Of a stretch of DNA of 64,000 bases, positions 20,282 through 31,458 are shown one piece after another. The notes under the pieces are model-generated. The model was not told the origin of the DNA. It did not search any database and saw only the letters and a program-made list of their open reading frames with translations. The position numbers and the translations under genes were made by a program. How positions within the stretch are numbered: position 1 is the first letter of the stretch; each line of letters opens with the position of its first letter. Origin of the DNA: Piezodorus guildinii (taxonomy: Eukaryota; Arthropoda; Insecta; Hemiptera; Pentatomidae); assembly GCA_023052935.1 (NCBI GenBank), contig CM041294.1, positions 23,491,141 to 23,555,140 on the forward strand, given 5' to 3'.

Positions 20282-21359
20282 TTTGTGACGAGGTCTTTAT
20301 ACGCCGATGACACTGCATTGTATACTTCATCATATCGTATTGATACTGTAGTAAATCGCTTACAACAATACTTTAAACAATTTAACAAGTATTGCAACAA
20401 ATGGAAATTGAAAATTAATCCCACCAAATCTGAAGCAATCCTGTTCACTAAACGTCGCTCAAAAATAAACCACCAAATTAAGTTAAATTCAGCTCTCATC
20501 CCATGGTCAAAATCTGTACAGTACTTAGGCCTTACTTTAGACAAATCACTTACTTTCACCGACCACATCAACAGAAAAATTGACAAGGCGAAAAAAATAA
20601 TATACAAAATGTTTCCTTACTTTAATAGAAAATCCCGTTTGAGTACTCAAAACAAATTAACAATATATAAATCAGTCATTCGCCCGTTAATCACATATGC
20701 CTCTCCAGTCTGGAGCTCATCCTGCTCGACTAACTTCCATAAACTCGAGAGAATTCAAAACTTGTCAATGCGGATAATTAATAATTTCCCCCGATACACG
20801 AAAATATCATCAATGCTCCAAGACTTGCAGCTTCCTACAATCAAACAACTTGTCCATTCACAAACAGCTTCTTACTTCAGTAAAACTCCAGTCTCTAAAA
20901 ACCCATTAATAAAAGAAATCGGTAATTACAATAAATTTTCACTAAAACGATATACTCATAAGAGAACAAAACATGTATTATTAAATTAACTTACTTTCTT
21001 ATGTTATAAATTTTATAATCTTCAATCATATTATGTATTTTCTATTAATTTATGTATTTTCAATTATGTCATGTATTTTCAATTATTTTATGTATTTTCA
21101 ATTATTTCATGTACCTTTAAATATTTTATGTATTCTCAATTATTTTATGTGTAGTTTTTATGCGTAGGTTTTTTGTATAATTTTTCCTACAATCGCAAAG
21201 TAACCTCAATTTTTCACCATATGTTTGCCATTAGGCTAATGTACTATAATCACAAAAAAACAAAAATATTTTCTGATTGTAAGGATGACTCATCCAAAAT
21301 CATTGTTAACATTTTGTCCAAATGTAAATATGTGAATAAAGTTTATTTTTATTTTTATT
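20282..21359 (+). mobile_element. 5'-truncated J1 insertion with 12-bp target duplication
   Basis: The direct repeat TATACCGTTGGA at 20270-20281 and 21360-21371 brackets the insertion. The phrase occurs once in uninterrupted Repeat A copies, so it is a true target-site duplication. The element starts inside reverse transcriptase motif C and ends GAATAAAGTTTATTTTTATT. The 1,078 bp are consistent with incomplete reverse transcription. Confidence 0.92.
20285..20989 (+). pseudogene. J1 reverse transcriptase C-terminal part (truncated, frame open)
   Basis: 234 codons remain open from TRSLYADDTALYTSSYRIDT to KRYTHKRTKHVLLN. The catalytic YADD is the first motif retained; fingers and most of the palm are missing. 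It is closely similar residue by residue to the C-terminal half of the J1 ORF2 at 10242-11924 and has no internal stop, so the insertion is probably young. It cannot be an active enzyme. Confidence 0.9.
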
Positions 21360-21640
21360 TATACCGTTGGAAAGCTAAAGATTAAAAAAAAATATTATCT
21401 TATACTCAAGTTTTTAAAAGTTAATAGAGAGTGATAAAAATAAGATAACACTAACTGATTATTTTAGTTAATAATATAATAGATTTTTTAATAAAACACA
21501 TGTTTCTATATAAATTCAATTAAATTAATTCTTTAATAGTTTCACGTATTTTTATCTCTAACTGTATTTGAAAATTCTTTTATTCATTTTAAAAATGGAG
21601 GTATGTGAAAGTCATGTGTTGCCCGCACCAGCTTTTTTTT

Positions 21641-22265
21641 TAACTTTTAAACCTTGACGTTACAAGGAAGAACACAAGAGTTGGGCCGCCGCCCCCGAAA
21701 GGACGCTGACCACTAAATGAGACACAATAGAGGCTGTTTACATTGGGATGAGCCGCCCCATCCATCACACGGAGAGCCCATGGGGTCGGATACTCGAGTA
21801 TAAACAACCCTGCGGTATAGATCACCATGTTTATACACACCCTCTATAAAGGTATATCACCGAATTTATCATCGGGGCCATCCAATTCACGTCCTAGTTC
21901 GTCCTGGCACAAGTTGTTTTGGAACCATTACCCCGCCAAGATATTAACAAACTTTTGTAGTTAATAATACAAACTCCCTACGCAAAAACACAAATAATAA
22001 CAACTATAAATCTGCTAAGCTATAAAAAGGGAAAACGGAAAAGCAACCGGAGGCTATTGACTCCACCATCAAGCGTCAACAAAATAATATACACTTTTCT
22101 TTTTTTATAAAAAAAACAAAAAAAACTTATGCGTCTGCAGAACCTGGAAGTGTCTTACATTCAGTACATGAAGAGAGTCTAACCTGACCTATTAAATAGG
22201 CCAACAGTCGTGAAAATGATTATTCATGGATTAAATTTAACCTCCAGGTCCCCTCCCCCTCTAAA
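21641..22265. other. No recognised gene; GC-richer patch 21660-21850
   Basis: The patch just right of Repeat A copy 3 (with GGGCCGCCGCCCCCGAAAGG) has a 60-codon minus-strand frame but no motif. The rest is AT-rich. Confidence 0.4.
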
Positions 22266-22501
22266 TAGGAGGGATGAGCATAATCGAATGACGATTATCG
22301 GGCCATTCGATTATTTTAACCATTCGAATTAATCGATTATCGGATGAATCGGTTTGGATAAGCGAATTTTTTTTTTTTTTTTGCTCATCACATAAATTAT
22401 ATCATATCGCCTCTCACAATGCATACTAATCATTCGATTATGAAATCATTCGATTATTTAAATCATCGAAGTCCGATCATTCGATTATGGCCACCCCTAC
22501 T
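22266..22501. mobile_element. Small terminal-inverted-repeat element (MITE-like)
   Basis: The left end TAGGAGGGATGAGCATAATC and the right end GATTATGGCCACCCCTA are inverted copies of each other with few mismatches. The inside is built of repeated ATTCGATTAT words in both orientations. About 236 bp, no coding capacity. Apart from a possible TA no target duplication is clear, so the superfamily is left open. Confidence 0.6.
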
Positions 22502-22652
22502 ATATAGAGACTGGTTGCGCCTCTCGAGGGTCTCCCAACCTCAGATTTGCCCCACATATCCGTATAAATAATTCTGCCACACCAGGGTTTCGAATTCAGC
22601 ACTTCGAGAACAGTAAACTAGTACTCTATGCAACAGACCACTCCGCAGCCTT
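22502..22652 (-). mobile_element. Possible third tRNA-like SINE fragment
   Basis: On the minus strand the segment starts GGCTGCGGAGTGGTCTGTTG and, 55 bases later, has a B-box-like GAATTCGAAACCC. The spacing fits a tRNA-derived head. There is no second copy in the window, so the assignment is tentative. Confidence 0.4.
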
Positions 22653-22984
22653 TTTTTTTTAATAAAAATATTTTGTTTCGGGAAATGTTAAAAAATGAAA
22701 AGAAACTACATATACCATCTAATTGATCATCGAAGAGTTGAATATTTAAAAACACCTTACATAAATAAAATAGTGACTTTTCTTGAAGATTTTAGATTTT
22801 ACGAAAGACCTGTAAATTCAAAAATTAAAAAAAGGACCTCACTGTCGGAAAGCTATCAAATGTCTTTAAAAATAAAATAGGCTTAGCAATTATTGATTTA
22901 ATTATCTTTAAGGACTGCTGCCGATATGCAGTGACTCTACTTGCTTATCATGACATTGTATTTCATTTCCAGTACATTTAAACA

Positions 22985-23450
22985 AATAAATAAATTCTTT
23001 ATTATTCTGGAACATGTCCCTTTAGAATAAACTATACAGAATGTACAAAAAGGACTTTAGAGTCTTAGAGTAATTTAAATGAATATAAACAAGTTAACAA
23101 TTACTGGTATAAAATAGACATTTTTAAATGAGAAAAAACAGAAAAAATTAAATTAAAATAAATATAAAAAAGTTTATTTACAATTCTATTGAGCCTGGGT
23201 ATTCATTAAGTGGTCGAATATACGGGATTTGAAGGTAGGAAGAGAATTGGAGTGACGAATGGAAGGAGGGATAGAATTCCATAGGATTGAGAATCGAATA
23301 AGAAAGGATCTGTCGAAATGTGCAGTTCTGTGGGCCGTATAAATCTGAAGGCCTGGAGCGTGTACAACGGGGATGGATAGAGGATTTGAACTGTAGGAGG
23401 CCAATAAATAAACTTCTTCAAATAAATAAATGACTAAATTCAAAAATTAA
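22985..23450 (-). pseudogene. CR1-like LINE, C-terminal end
   Basis: The minus strand gives LQIYTAHRTAHFDRSFLIRF, then SILWNSIPPSIRHSNSLPTF and KSRIFDHLMN, the standard tail of a CR1/L2-like reverse transcriptase (F..SF..R...WNSLP..I.....L..FK). The 3' UTR has the small hairpin AAGGGACATGTTCC before AGAATAATAAA. Truncated at the 5' side. Confidence 0.75.
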
Positions 23451-23454
23451 TTAA

Positions 23455-23790
23455 TTAACTAAGTTAGTTATGAGAAATAAATAATATTTCTTTTTTATAT
23501 TCAAAATCTGATATTTGATATAAAACGTCAGTGTTGTTGAGCTTTTGTTTAAGAATACAAGAGGTATTGGAACAGTTGGGACTTAAATGACGATAGAGAA
23601 GAAGCATGGCGGATATGAGTAGGTAGAGAATTCCAGATATTAGCAGAGCGGGTAAGAAAGGAATGGTCAAAAATTGTTATTCTATAGGTAGAAATGTGAA
23701 GGTCAGAATGGCGAGACCTTGTTTCGAGGGAGTGGATTGACGATCTAAATTAAAGAAAACTGTGGATATAAGGAGGGAAGGAGCCTCTTT
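23455..23790 (-). pseudogene. Second CR1-like LINE C-terminal end, in tandem
   Basis: The minus strand reads SRHSDLHISTYRITIFDHSF, then LTRSANIWNSLPTHIRHASS and LSSFKSQLFQYLLYS, the same domain end as the neighbouring copy and in the same orientation, but clearly diverged in sequence. Stops upstream of 23740 show decay. Confidence 0.75.
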
Positions 23791-23799
23791 AACTCGCCG

Positions 23800-24674
23800 T
23801 ATAAATGGGTCACATCAGACCTCTTCGGAGTGTTGAGCGCAAATCTTAAAAATATGTTCATAATTTACCATACGTATAGAAGGAAAAAAAATCTATGAGA
23901 TAAGAAATAATATGAAAAATAAATACGTTTAAATAAACAGGATGACATAACTTCACGTGATGCTGAGGTGCAAGCAGAATAACAAGGCCTAGCAATAATT
24001 GAAAAAACAGGATTTAAAGAAAAGTTTGTGAGAAAAATCTTTAAAAACATATAAATCATAAATTTACTGGAGTTTATTAACATTATATTAAAATAAAACC
24101 AAATCAGGAGGGACCTGTAACTGTGAAAATTACAATGCGATTATTTATATCTATAAAACCATGTGAAGATTATTTTTTTCATAGAGAAAAATATTATTGA
24201 AAGTTTTAAATATTTTCTACGTTCATATTTCTTACACACATAGCTAAAAATTTGTGATTAAAATGTCAAAGTATTTTAGCCAATATTAATTTTCCTAAAA
24301 ATGGAGTTCTGAGACATATTTCGATAAAGGTCTCCTTTGATTATTTATTGAAGTTCGAAAAATTCTGTAAATAGGGATTTGTAACCCGAAAATGTAACTT
24401 CCCAGTAGTATCCATAAAAGGACACGCCAATTTCGGAAGTGCCTTTTACATAATTTTCAATAAAACTAATTTTAATTTTTGTTATATTCGTTAAACTACG
24501 AAACCATTAGACATATAATAGATTTGATTGTTTGCGTTATTTGCGACATCATATGATAAAATAAAAGCTAAATACAATTTCTTTTGTTATTTTAACAGCA
24601 TTGAACAAGAATAGGCAGATGATGGTCATTTTGTCACATTTTTCTTGAGTTAATAAAAAAAATAATTACGAACC
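23800..24674. other. No recognised feature
   Basis: AT-rich DNA, no supported gene or repeat. Confidence 0.5.
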
Positions 24675-25260
24675 ATAACGCGGCAAATAATTACAAAATG
24701 GTTTATTATTTCTAAATAATTATATTATGGTATAACGATTTATAAAGCTGTATAGACAATTAAGTTATATCATACCAATAAATTAAACAAGGAGGGGGTC
24801 ACCCACAGCGTAGTTGGTAGCATAACAGCTTTCTATGCCAAAGGTCGCGGGTTCAAACCTGCGGGTGTCCCTAGGATTTTTTAATGGGAGTAAAAAATCC
24901 TTAGTTATGCCATCCTTCGGAGGGGACGTTAAAAGGGGGTCCCGAGCCTGTGCGATGTCAGGTACTCGTTAAAGATCCCTATCCTAATAAAACCTGGATA
25001 GGCAAAATTTAGAACTCCCACTGTAGCATCGTCCGATTAGCCATAGTAGCATAAAGTGACGTTAAACGAATAAACAATTAAACAAGGAGTTTAAGAAAGA
25101 AGAAACAGCAGCACTGTTAATTTATATTCAAGGAAAATAGTCAGTCACCATTGTTAAGTTTAAAATGTTATATCTTTGCTATTTTTCAACCAATTGCATT
25201 GATTATTTTTTCGTTTTGTAGAGAATTTAATTCTTTATTGACTAGGATTTCATAAGCTTT
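24675..25260 (+). repeat. Repeat D, copy 3 (split by a SINE)
   Basis: Opens with AATGGTTTATTATTTCTAA and GGTATAACGATTTATAA, is interrupted at 24795-25075 by a SINE, and resumes with the GTCAGTCACCATTG and AAAATGTTATATC phrases seen in copy 1. Confidence 0.65.
24795..25075 (+). mobile_element. S1 SINE, full-length, with 14-bp target duplication
   Basis: The best S1 copy. The tRNA-like head has an A-box region (GTAGTTGGTAGCATAACAGC) and a B box (GGTTCAAACCT). The body contains CCTTCGGAGGGGACGTTAAA and CGAGCCTGTGCGATGTCAGG, and the tail is GTGACGTTAAACGAATAAAC. An exact 14-bp direct repeat AATTAAACAAGGAG lies at 24781-24794 and 25076-25089. Presumably transcribed by polymerase III and mobilised by a LINE; the partner is unknown. 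Confidence 0.93.
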
Positions 25261-27230
25261 ACAGCTTGAATTATAACTGATTTATACAGGAATTACATTT
25301 CTTATAAGCACTGACTTGGCCATTTAAGATTTGGTGTAAATCGTGGATAAAGTTGGTATTCACAAATTTGACAGTGGGCAAAATTACCAATTTAGGTGGA
25401 CAAAAGTTTGGAATTTTCTTTACCTTTTTAATATTAGTTGGCAAGACCCTTAATACTAATACTTCCCGCCATACCGTGTTTACAAATAAATAGTGAATGA
25501 GTGAATCATTCCTGTTCGCACAAGTGCCTAATAACCGGCAGTGGGATTATATTTATTCGATTGCCATTTATTGTGTTCAAGGTGTGTTTAGCACAAAGTC
25601 TTTTTGCTTTTATTTAACAATGGACATTGCTGAGACAGGTAAGACATTATATTTCCAAACTCGTTATTGAATATACATTGCAATCTAACTATGAAGTTAA
25701 TTTAGCAATTATGAAATGTAAGCCCCTATTCAATAACGAAAAACTATATGACCCCCAAGTTACCCCAAGGATTTGTTTCATCAATCCTACAAGTCTTTAA
25801 ATATTACAAAGAATTTTTGCGTTTTAGGTGATACATAATTTTTTCAGACACAACACTCCGAATCAAACGTTTTACAACCTATAATTTGAAGAGTTTCCTA
25901 AATGATATAAAATACATATAAAGGCAGCTTTCAGCAAACCCGAGCCTTAATTAGATTTTTGTATTATTTTTCCCGTCTTCTGGGGCTTCAAACGTAAAAT
26001 ATAAAGTTTTAGATTTTAGCAAATAAATTTGATGGTTGACCACTGTACGCTCGCCAATCGCGTCAAAAAAATCATTTTTTCTTATATTTTTTTTCATATT
26101 TTTTTCTCCGTAATTTGGGACCCCAAGGTTAAATATGGACAAGTTTTAGAATTTTTTCCATTTTTTGAATTTTGAATTTAAAAATAAATCGGTCATATTT
26201 TTCACTGTGCGGCGTATAGACGGATTCTTTTGTTAGGGCTCTACCTATCTTGAAACGTAAGACCACAAATTTTGAGTGTAAATAGAGAGTCATTTTTTTT
26301 TTTTAATATCAAAAATAATAAAACAAAAGAAGACAATGTTGAAAAAAACGTTATTTAATGAGAAAGTATATCGCAAGGGGAATTTCATACACAAAATATT
26401 TTTAAAGATGAGTCATGATAACCTGTTCACTAGGACATGCACGAGCCGGTAGGGTTATTAATATAGATTGGATTATCTTATCACCTACTGAATCCGACTT
26501 AGATCAAACATAGTTCAGGCGGCAGCTGTCAACTGAGCCGTCAGAACTTAATAATTAAAAAAAAAAAAAAAAGAGGAAATCACTCAAAGGTTTGGTGACT
26601 ACCGGCAATGACAATCGAATCGTAATTGAGATTACAAATCTTTGATCACAATAAACCATAAATTATTGATTTTTGAGACACCGCCTGTAATTAGTAAATG
26701 CGGAACAATACGAAATTATAACGCCCATTCCTAACCTCCACCTGCTTCAATGATTTATCAATTCTTATTGCCACTTTCGTCTCTTCTTTCTTCATCGTCC
26801 TGTCTCTTATGGATAATTAAAGTCACCTTTATGCAAATTTGAAAACTGCATATTAGGCTTTGCTGTGGTGTAATAATTGATTCTTGTATTCAAATGTAAC
26901 GCTAAAATTATAACTATTCGATGTAATATGTTATAACATAGCTTATATGTTTTACAAATTAAAGTTAGATGATAAAACTGCCATCATTTTCATATTTTTA
27001 AGGTTTCAAGATTAAACGAAATGAAGATTCCTCTCTAAGTACAAATTAAAACGGCATAGAACTGTATAAACATAGAAATACCTAACAAATAATATAACTA
27101 AAGAAATACAATGAAGAATTGCATTATATTCTGATTGGATAAATATTCTTTATGTAAAAAGGTATTTTATATTGCTAAGTGCCTAGTAAAAATATTGTCT
27201 CAACGGAATAAATTTAATTGTTAATTTTTT
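25261..27230. other. No recognised feature
   Basis: A 2-kb AT-rich stretch. Short frames have no motif. An ATG followed by six codons and GTAAGA at 25620-25644 was noticed but not accepted as an exon. Confidence 0.5.
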
Positions 27231-27243
27231 ACAAACCAAAATT

Positions 27244-27744
27244 TTTTTTTTTTTTTTTTTTTTTTTATTCCATTACAATCTGTCCCAATTTGGACATCAA
27301 TAGTAGCGCTGAAAGATATCATACATACTACATTCATACAATATTTACACGGCATAAAATTACAATAAAATATATACACAATAATGAATCAATACAATAA
27401 AGTCAAGAATTCACTTATACCTATATACACATCCACACACTCATACATACATCACATTGAGTGGAGAATCTAGCCAGTGCTAGAACTCCAATATATTTAC
27501 AAAAGGTCGCGTGTCCACTGCCGTTTCAACCTTCTAGGTGGGTTGTATGGATGAGTGGAGCTGGATAGGGATTGAGCTAGAGGATTAGGATGATGAATTA
27601 GGTTCTGGTGGAATTTGGAAAATTGGGATGGAATTAGATCTAAAATAGATGGAGCATTAAGGTCGTGGTGCAAGGTATAGTTGGAGACATAATAAGGAGC
27701 ATTTACTATTGTACGGAGGACTTTGGATTGAAAGGATTGAATGC
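27244..27744 (-). mobile_element. J2 5'-truncated insertion with 13-bp target duplication
   Basis: The direct repeat ACAAACCAAAATT at 27231-27243 and 27745-27757 brackets a poly(A) tail (seen as T on the plus strand, 27244-27266), the 3' UTR and the last 80 codons of J2 ORF2. The frame reads IQSFQSKVLRTIVNAPYYVS, then LHHDLNAPSI, and ends PPRRLKRQWTRDLL. It differs from the full J2 at 51986-56783 at few residues, so it is recent. It lacks a GC-rich block of about 150 bp that the full copy has in its 3' UTR. Confidence 0.92.
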
Positions 27745-27757
27745 ACAAACCAAAATT

Positions 27758-28435
27758 AAATTATTGTTGCACTTTCTTTTACTTTAATTTTTCATTTTAT
27801 ATGAACTGATAAAATAAAATTATAGCAGGCATGCACTTTAACTTAGGAAAAGAAAAATTAAGGACAAAGTTAATAGCTAATTCACACATTAAACAAGTAC
27901 GGTTAATATGAAGGGTTTAGTAAAGGAATATTTTAATATAAAAATAAGATTAATGAATGTCGATCTAGTAAAGTTTAAACTTCACATAGATATTTTTGTT
28001 TCTTTTTATCAGTTTATAAGTTATGAAAAAGTAATGTGCAAGGAAGTGCTGAACTTATGGTTGTAACAAATTAACTGTTCCGTTTTTACTGGCCGTTAGG
28101 AAAGAAAAAAATAGATTTTTACCCAAATAATAATTAGACAAAAACGTTATTAAAAGGAAAATAATATTATTTCTAATGATATAGCTGGTACATTCCTTAT
28201 TTTACAATAAATTATTTTCTCAATATAAGGTATTTATCAATGTAGTGATAACTACGCAGGTAAAAAAATACATAATTAACAAGAAAAAAAAATCAAAACC
28301 GCATAAATGTTGGGTCTCTAATGTTAAGGTACCATAAATTGAGGGAGGGGAGGAACGCGTTTGGGCGAAATCTCACACCTGCCATTATAATATTTTCTTC
28401 TTTTTTTTTAAATATATTTATTTATGCTATAACAT

Positions 28436-28438
<3 letters not shown>
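27758..28438. other. Upstream flank of the FGF exon, no feature
   Basis: AT-rich, presumed intron. No further FGF exon was recognised here. Confidence 0.45.

Positions 28439-28490
<52 letters not shown>
28439..28490. repeat. (TA)n microsatellite next to the FGF exon
   Basis: About 52 bases of TA repeats end 22 bases before the acceptor AG of the FGF exon. Length changes here could touch the branch-point region. Confidence 0.95.
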
Positions 28491-28492
<2 letters not shown>

Positions 28493-28512
28493 AATTAATG
28501 TGGTCTGTACAG

Positions 28513-28639
28513 GTGGTTAGCAGTGAATCAGTACCGCCTGTAGCCCGCTCGGTGACGCTGTACAACCAGTGTTCATGCTCCATGCTCAGGGTAAACAGGA
28601 CAGGGGCCGTCGCTGCCGACAATTCTGAGGATGGATACG
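28513..28639 (+). CDS. FGF8/17/18-type growth factor, internal exon 1
   Basis: Fibroblast growth factors of this group are secreted beta-trefoil ligands for FGF receptor tyrosine kinases; in flies the related thisbe and pyramus guide mesoderm cells. The acceptor CTGTACAG ends at 28512. The exon reads VVSSESVPPVARSVTLYNQC, then SCSMLRVNRTGAVAADNSED and GY, and ends TACG/GTGAGT in phase 1. It aligns with the QLYSRTSGKHVQV...NAMAEDGDPF part of vertebrate FGF8: LY start of the core, the RVN strand, and the EDG before the conserved phase-1 intron. NRT is an N-glycosylation sequon. The frame is stopped by TAA at 28489-28491, so the exon cannot extend far left. The partner exon is 33 kb downstream; earlier exons (signal peptide) are unrecognised. 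Thisbe/pyramus orthology is inferred, not shown. Confidence 0.85.
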
Positions 28640-28879
28640 GTGAGTCTTACTTACATATTTAATTTAAGAACGTCCTTTCTTTCTATTTATTTAACACGAT
28701 GAAGTTCTATGTATGTTATTATATATTCAAATAGGCATTCTATACCTTTTTACTTCCAGTTAATTATTATTTTTTTTTTAACTTTTTCACATTTTTTTTT
28801 TCAATAATAAAATCGGTTCGGGCCAAACGCGACTTTCACTTACCTCGGCTGATGATATAAATTTCACAACTATAAAATA

Positions 28880-29400
28880 AACCTTTTTTTTTAATCTTTT
28901 TATTGGTCTATACAACTGTATTAACAAACATACATCAAGTAAATGTGATGTGTTATATAATACAATGACATGATATACATGTGGAGAAGCTTCCCATTGG
29001 AAGCACTGTAAAAATATTCTAAACTAGAAGGTCTCGGGGTCATTTCCTTTTCAGGCGCCTCGGAGGTTTATCCGGAATCGAAGAGGAAGAAAGGATTGAA
29101 ACTAGAGTGAGAATGGTGTTTGTCATGAAAGGATTGATACCTGGTCAGGGCCAAATCAGTAAAAAGGGAACATTAAGGTCTTTATGGAAGTTTATTCGTG
29201 ACAAAGTAAGGAGCGTTGAGGATTTTACGAAGGATTTTGGATTGTAAGGATTGGATGCGGGAAGAATTTTATGGTTTAGTAGAGCCGCAAAACTCTACTC
29301 CGTAAGTCCAGATTGGTCTTATAATAGTCATGTAGATGAGCCTTTTGTAGTTCAGAGGAAGGTTTGTCTAGTAAGAGTTGAAGTAGCCTAAAGCGGCGAG
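28880..29400 (-). pseudogene. J3 Jockey-like 3' end
   Basis: Minus-strand fragments of the reverse-transcriptase C-terminal region, with the GGGACAAAC-free tail and the 3' UTR phrases ACATCACATTTACTTGATG and AATACAGTTGTA. Multiple frameshifts. Same family as 40125-40700 and 58924-59760. Confidence 0.65.
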
Positions 29401-29703
29401 ATTAAATAAACTTAAAGTTGAAAACAGTAATAAGTAACTTTATAAAGAGGCATGTGGCCATATGTAAAAATTTTGAAAAATAAAAATCTTGATCTAAAAA
29501 AAAAATGCATTCTTGTTTTTAAATTTCTATACTTTGCACCTATTTATTCAGTTATTATTTTAATTTAATTCCTATGGCCTGTATTTATTTATATTGTTTT
29601 TGTTTTTTTCTTTGTTTTTATTTACTTAAAAAAAAAACAAAGAAAAAAAAACAATATCATCACAATATAATTTTTTTATTTACTTATATACTATTGTTAT
29701 ATT

Positions 29704-30145
29704 ATTCTTCCAACGGTTCTTTACGGATGTGAAACGTGCCGCTTACTTTGAAGGACGAACAACGGCTTAAGGTTTTCGAAAATAAGGTACTGCGTAAAAT
29801 ATTTGGTCCGAAGAGAGATGAGACCACTGGGGAGTTTAGAAGGTTGCACAACGCGGTATTACGGAACTTGTATCCTGTGAATATAATTGTGTTGATAGCG
29901 TCGTGGAGACTCAAATGGACGAATAAAATTGTTGGCCTCAGTGAGGAACGGATTCCGAGAAAGTTGGTATTTGCTGATACGACTGGTAGGCGTCCAAAAG
30001 GTAGGCCGAAGCGTCGATGGGAGGATTGCGTTAAGGCTGATCTCGGTGGCTTGGGTTTGAACGTTGAACATTGGACGAGTCTGAGTAGGCGAAATTTGGT
30101 GGTATCGGCATTGAACCTTCGGGTTCGTTAAGCCTATTATTATTA
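29704..30145 (+). mobile_element. TAA-tailed LINE, 5'-truncated, 19-bp target duplication
   Basis: The direct repeat TATATACTATTGTTATATT at 29685-29703 and 30146-30164 brackets the last 440 bases of a LINE. The tail is CCTATTATTATTA. The coding part starts LPTVLYGCETC, has one frameshift, then is open at 29736-30131: LTLKDEQRLKVFENKVLRKI, FGPKRDETTGEFRRLHNAVL, later RPKGRPKRRWEDCVKADLGG. This is the post-RT C-terminal region of an APE-type LINE; the clade is not assigned. It lies inside the long FGF intron. Confidence 0.9.
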
Positions 30146-30324
30146 TATATACTATTGTTATATTTTTATAAATTTAAATCATTTATGATGCCTGTATTGT
30201 TTATGCCGAGGTTTTATGTGTCTGTTTTATACTTTATGGTTCTATTGTTATTTTTGGTAATTTAGGTGGTTCCAAGTATGCTTAAGTAGCCAATAGTTGT
30301 CACACAGTTGACTTTTAAAGGGTA

Positions 30325-30472
30325 CGTGAAAGGTGGTCCCGAGCCTGTGCGATGTCAGGTATTCGTTTAAGATTCCTATCCTAATAAAACCTGGATAGGC
30401 AAAATTTAGGACTACCATTGAAGAATCGTCCGATTAACCATAGTAGCATACAGTGACGTTAAATAAATAAAC
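30325..30472 (+). mobile_element. S1 SINE, 3' half only
   Basis: Contains CGAGCCTGTGCGATGTCAGG, AACCTGGATAGGCAAAATTT and CAGTGACGTTAAATAAATAA, the S1 body and tail. The tRNA-like head is missing. Confidence 0.85.
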
Positions 30473-31409
30473 ATGAACAGTTGTCTACACACCACACAGA
30501 AATGATTGTTACTTGAAGATGACATTTTAGTTTTAGTAGTTTGGAAAAAGTTTTAATAAATTTGTGGAGTTAATTATTATTAATATTTATTAACTATTTA
30601 TTAACTTCTTATTTATTAACTAAATTTCAATCTTCATCTAAAATAAGTCAACACTCAATTATTTTATTTTATTTTTATACTTAAAGAATTTATTGTAATT
30701 ATTGGTTATTATAACCAATCATGAGTTGATTATAAATACTGGTATTTAGTATGGTGTATTTTTTTCGAACGTAATCAAATCCTTCCCGATATAAAGCACT
30801 AGTTTACTTCTAAATAAAAAATAAAGACGCCTTAGCCCGAATGCTACCCTTCAAACGGAAGACAAATGTTGTTTAGTTTCTTTTCACATTAACATAGCGG
30901 TGAATAACTCTCTCAAGGAATATTATTAAAGAGCTTGACAGGTTTTCCTTAAATTTACCTGACACCTCCTCGGGCACCATCAATCTGACACCGTCGGAAG
31001 CCATGTCCCCGTCCTCCGGCTATCGGGGAGTCCATCTGATGAGGTAACGGAGAGCCTACGGTCTCTTGATAGATTCAGACAAGTGTGAAACATTTATAAA
31101 CTTGAGGCAACTAAAAAATAAAACGATGAAGGGAGGTCGCTGCGTAGGCAAACGACATCATTTGAGGTGTCTTACAAGGTGTTACATTCTCCCCCTTATG
31201 TATCGCCTCTACATTTATTATCTTGTTAATTTACTAAAGGGTGTTGTTAGCCCCCGTTAAAAACTTGTTTCCTTCTGTCCTTATTACTCTTAATTACAGT
31301 TTGGACTATTTGGAAGAAAGCAGTTTGTCTTTGGTAACATATATCTGTAAGTTGTATATTAGTATTCAAACAGAACTCAATGTTGTCCCATGATAATAAA
31401 GAATCTATT

Positions 31410-31458
<49 letters not shown>

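Larger units (their letters stand above)
19961..21630 (-). mobile_element. Repeat A, copy 3, split by a J1 insertion
   Basis: This copy has inverted orientation. Its left edge is the palindromic end (ACTTTCACTTACTATAAATA) and its right edge reads GTTGCCCGCACCA. It is flanked by an exact 10-bp direct repeat GCTTTTTTTT at 19951-19960 and 21631-21640, which fixes both ends of the family. Some inner sequence after 20030 is deleted relative to copies 4 and 5. The J1 fragment occupies 20282-21359. Confidence 0.85.

Noticed and set aside
20128..20607. 159-codon minus-strand frame
   Set aside because: Antisense to the truncated J1 reverse transcriptase and Repeat A; no domain.
24795..24870. tRNA gene
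   Set aside because: The A and B boxes belong to a SINE head; the cloverleaf is decayed, several copies exist, and a target duplication flanks the whole element.
25620..25644. ATG with six codons followed by GTAAGA, a possible first exon
   Set aside because: MDIAET is too short to judge, no matching downstream exon was seen, and an FGF first exon should encode a signal peptide.
28422..28622. Minus-strand open frame over the FGF exon
   Set aside because: It runs through the TA microsatellite and is antisense to an exon with conserved FGF pattern and splice sites.
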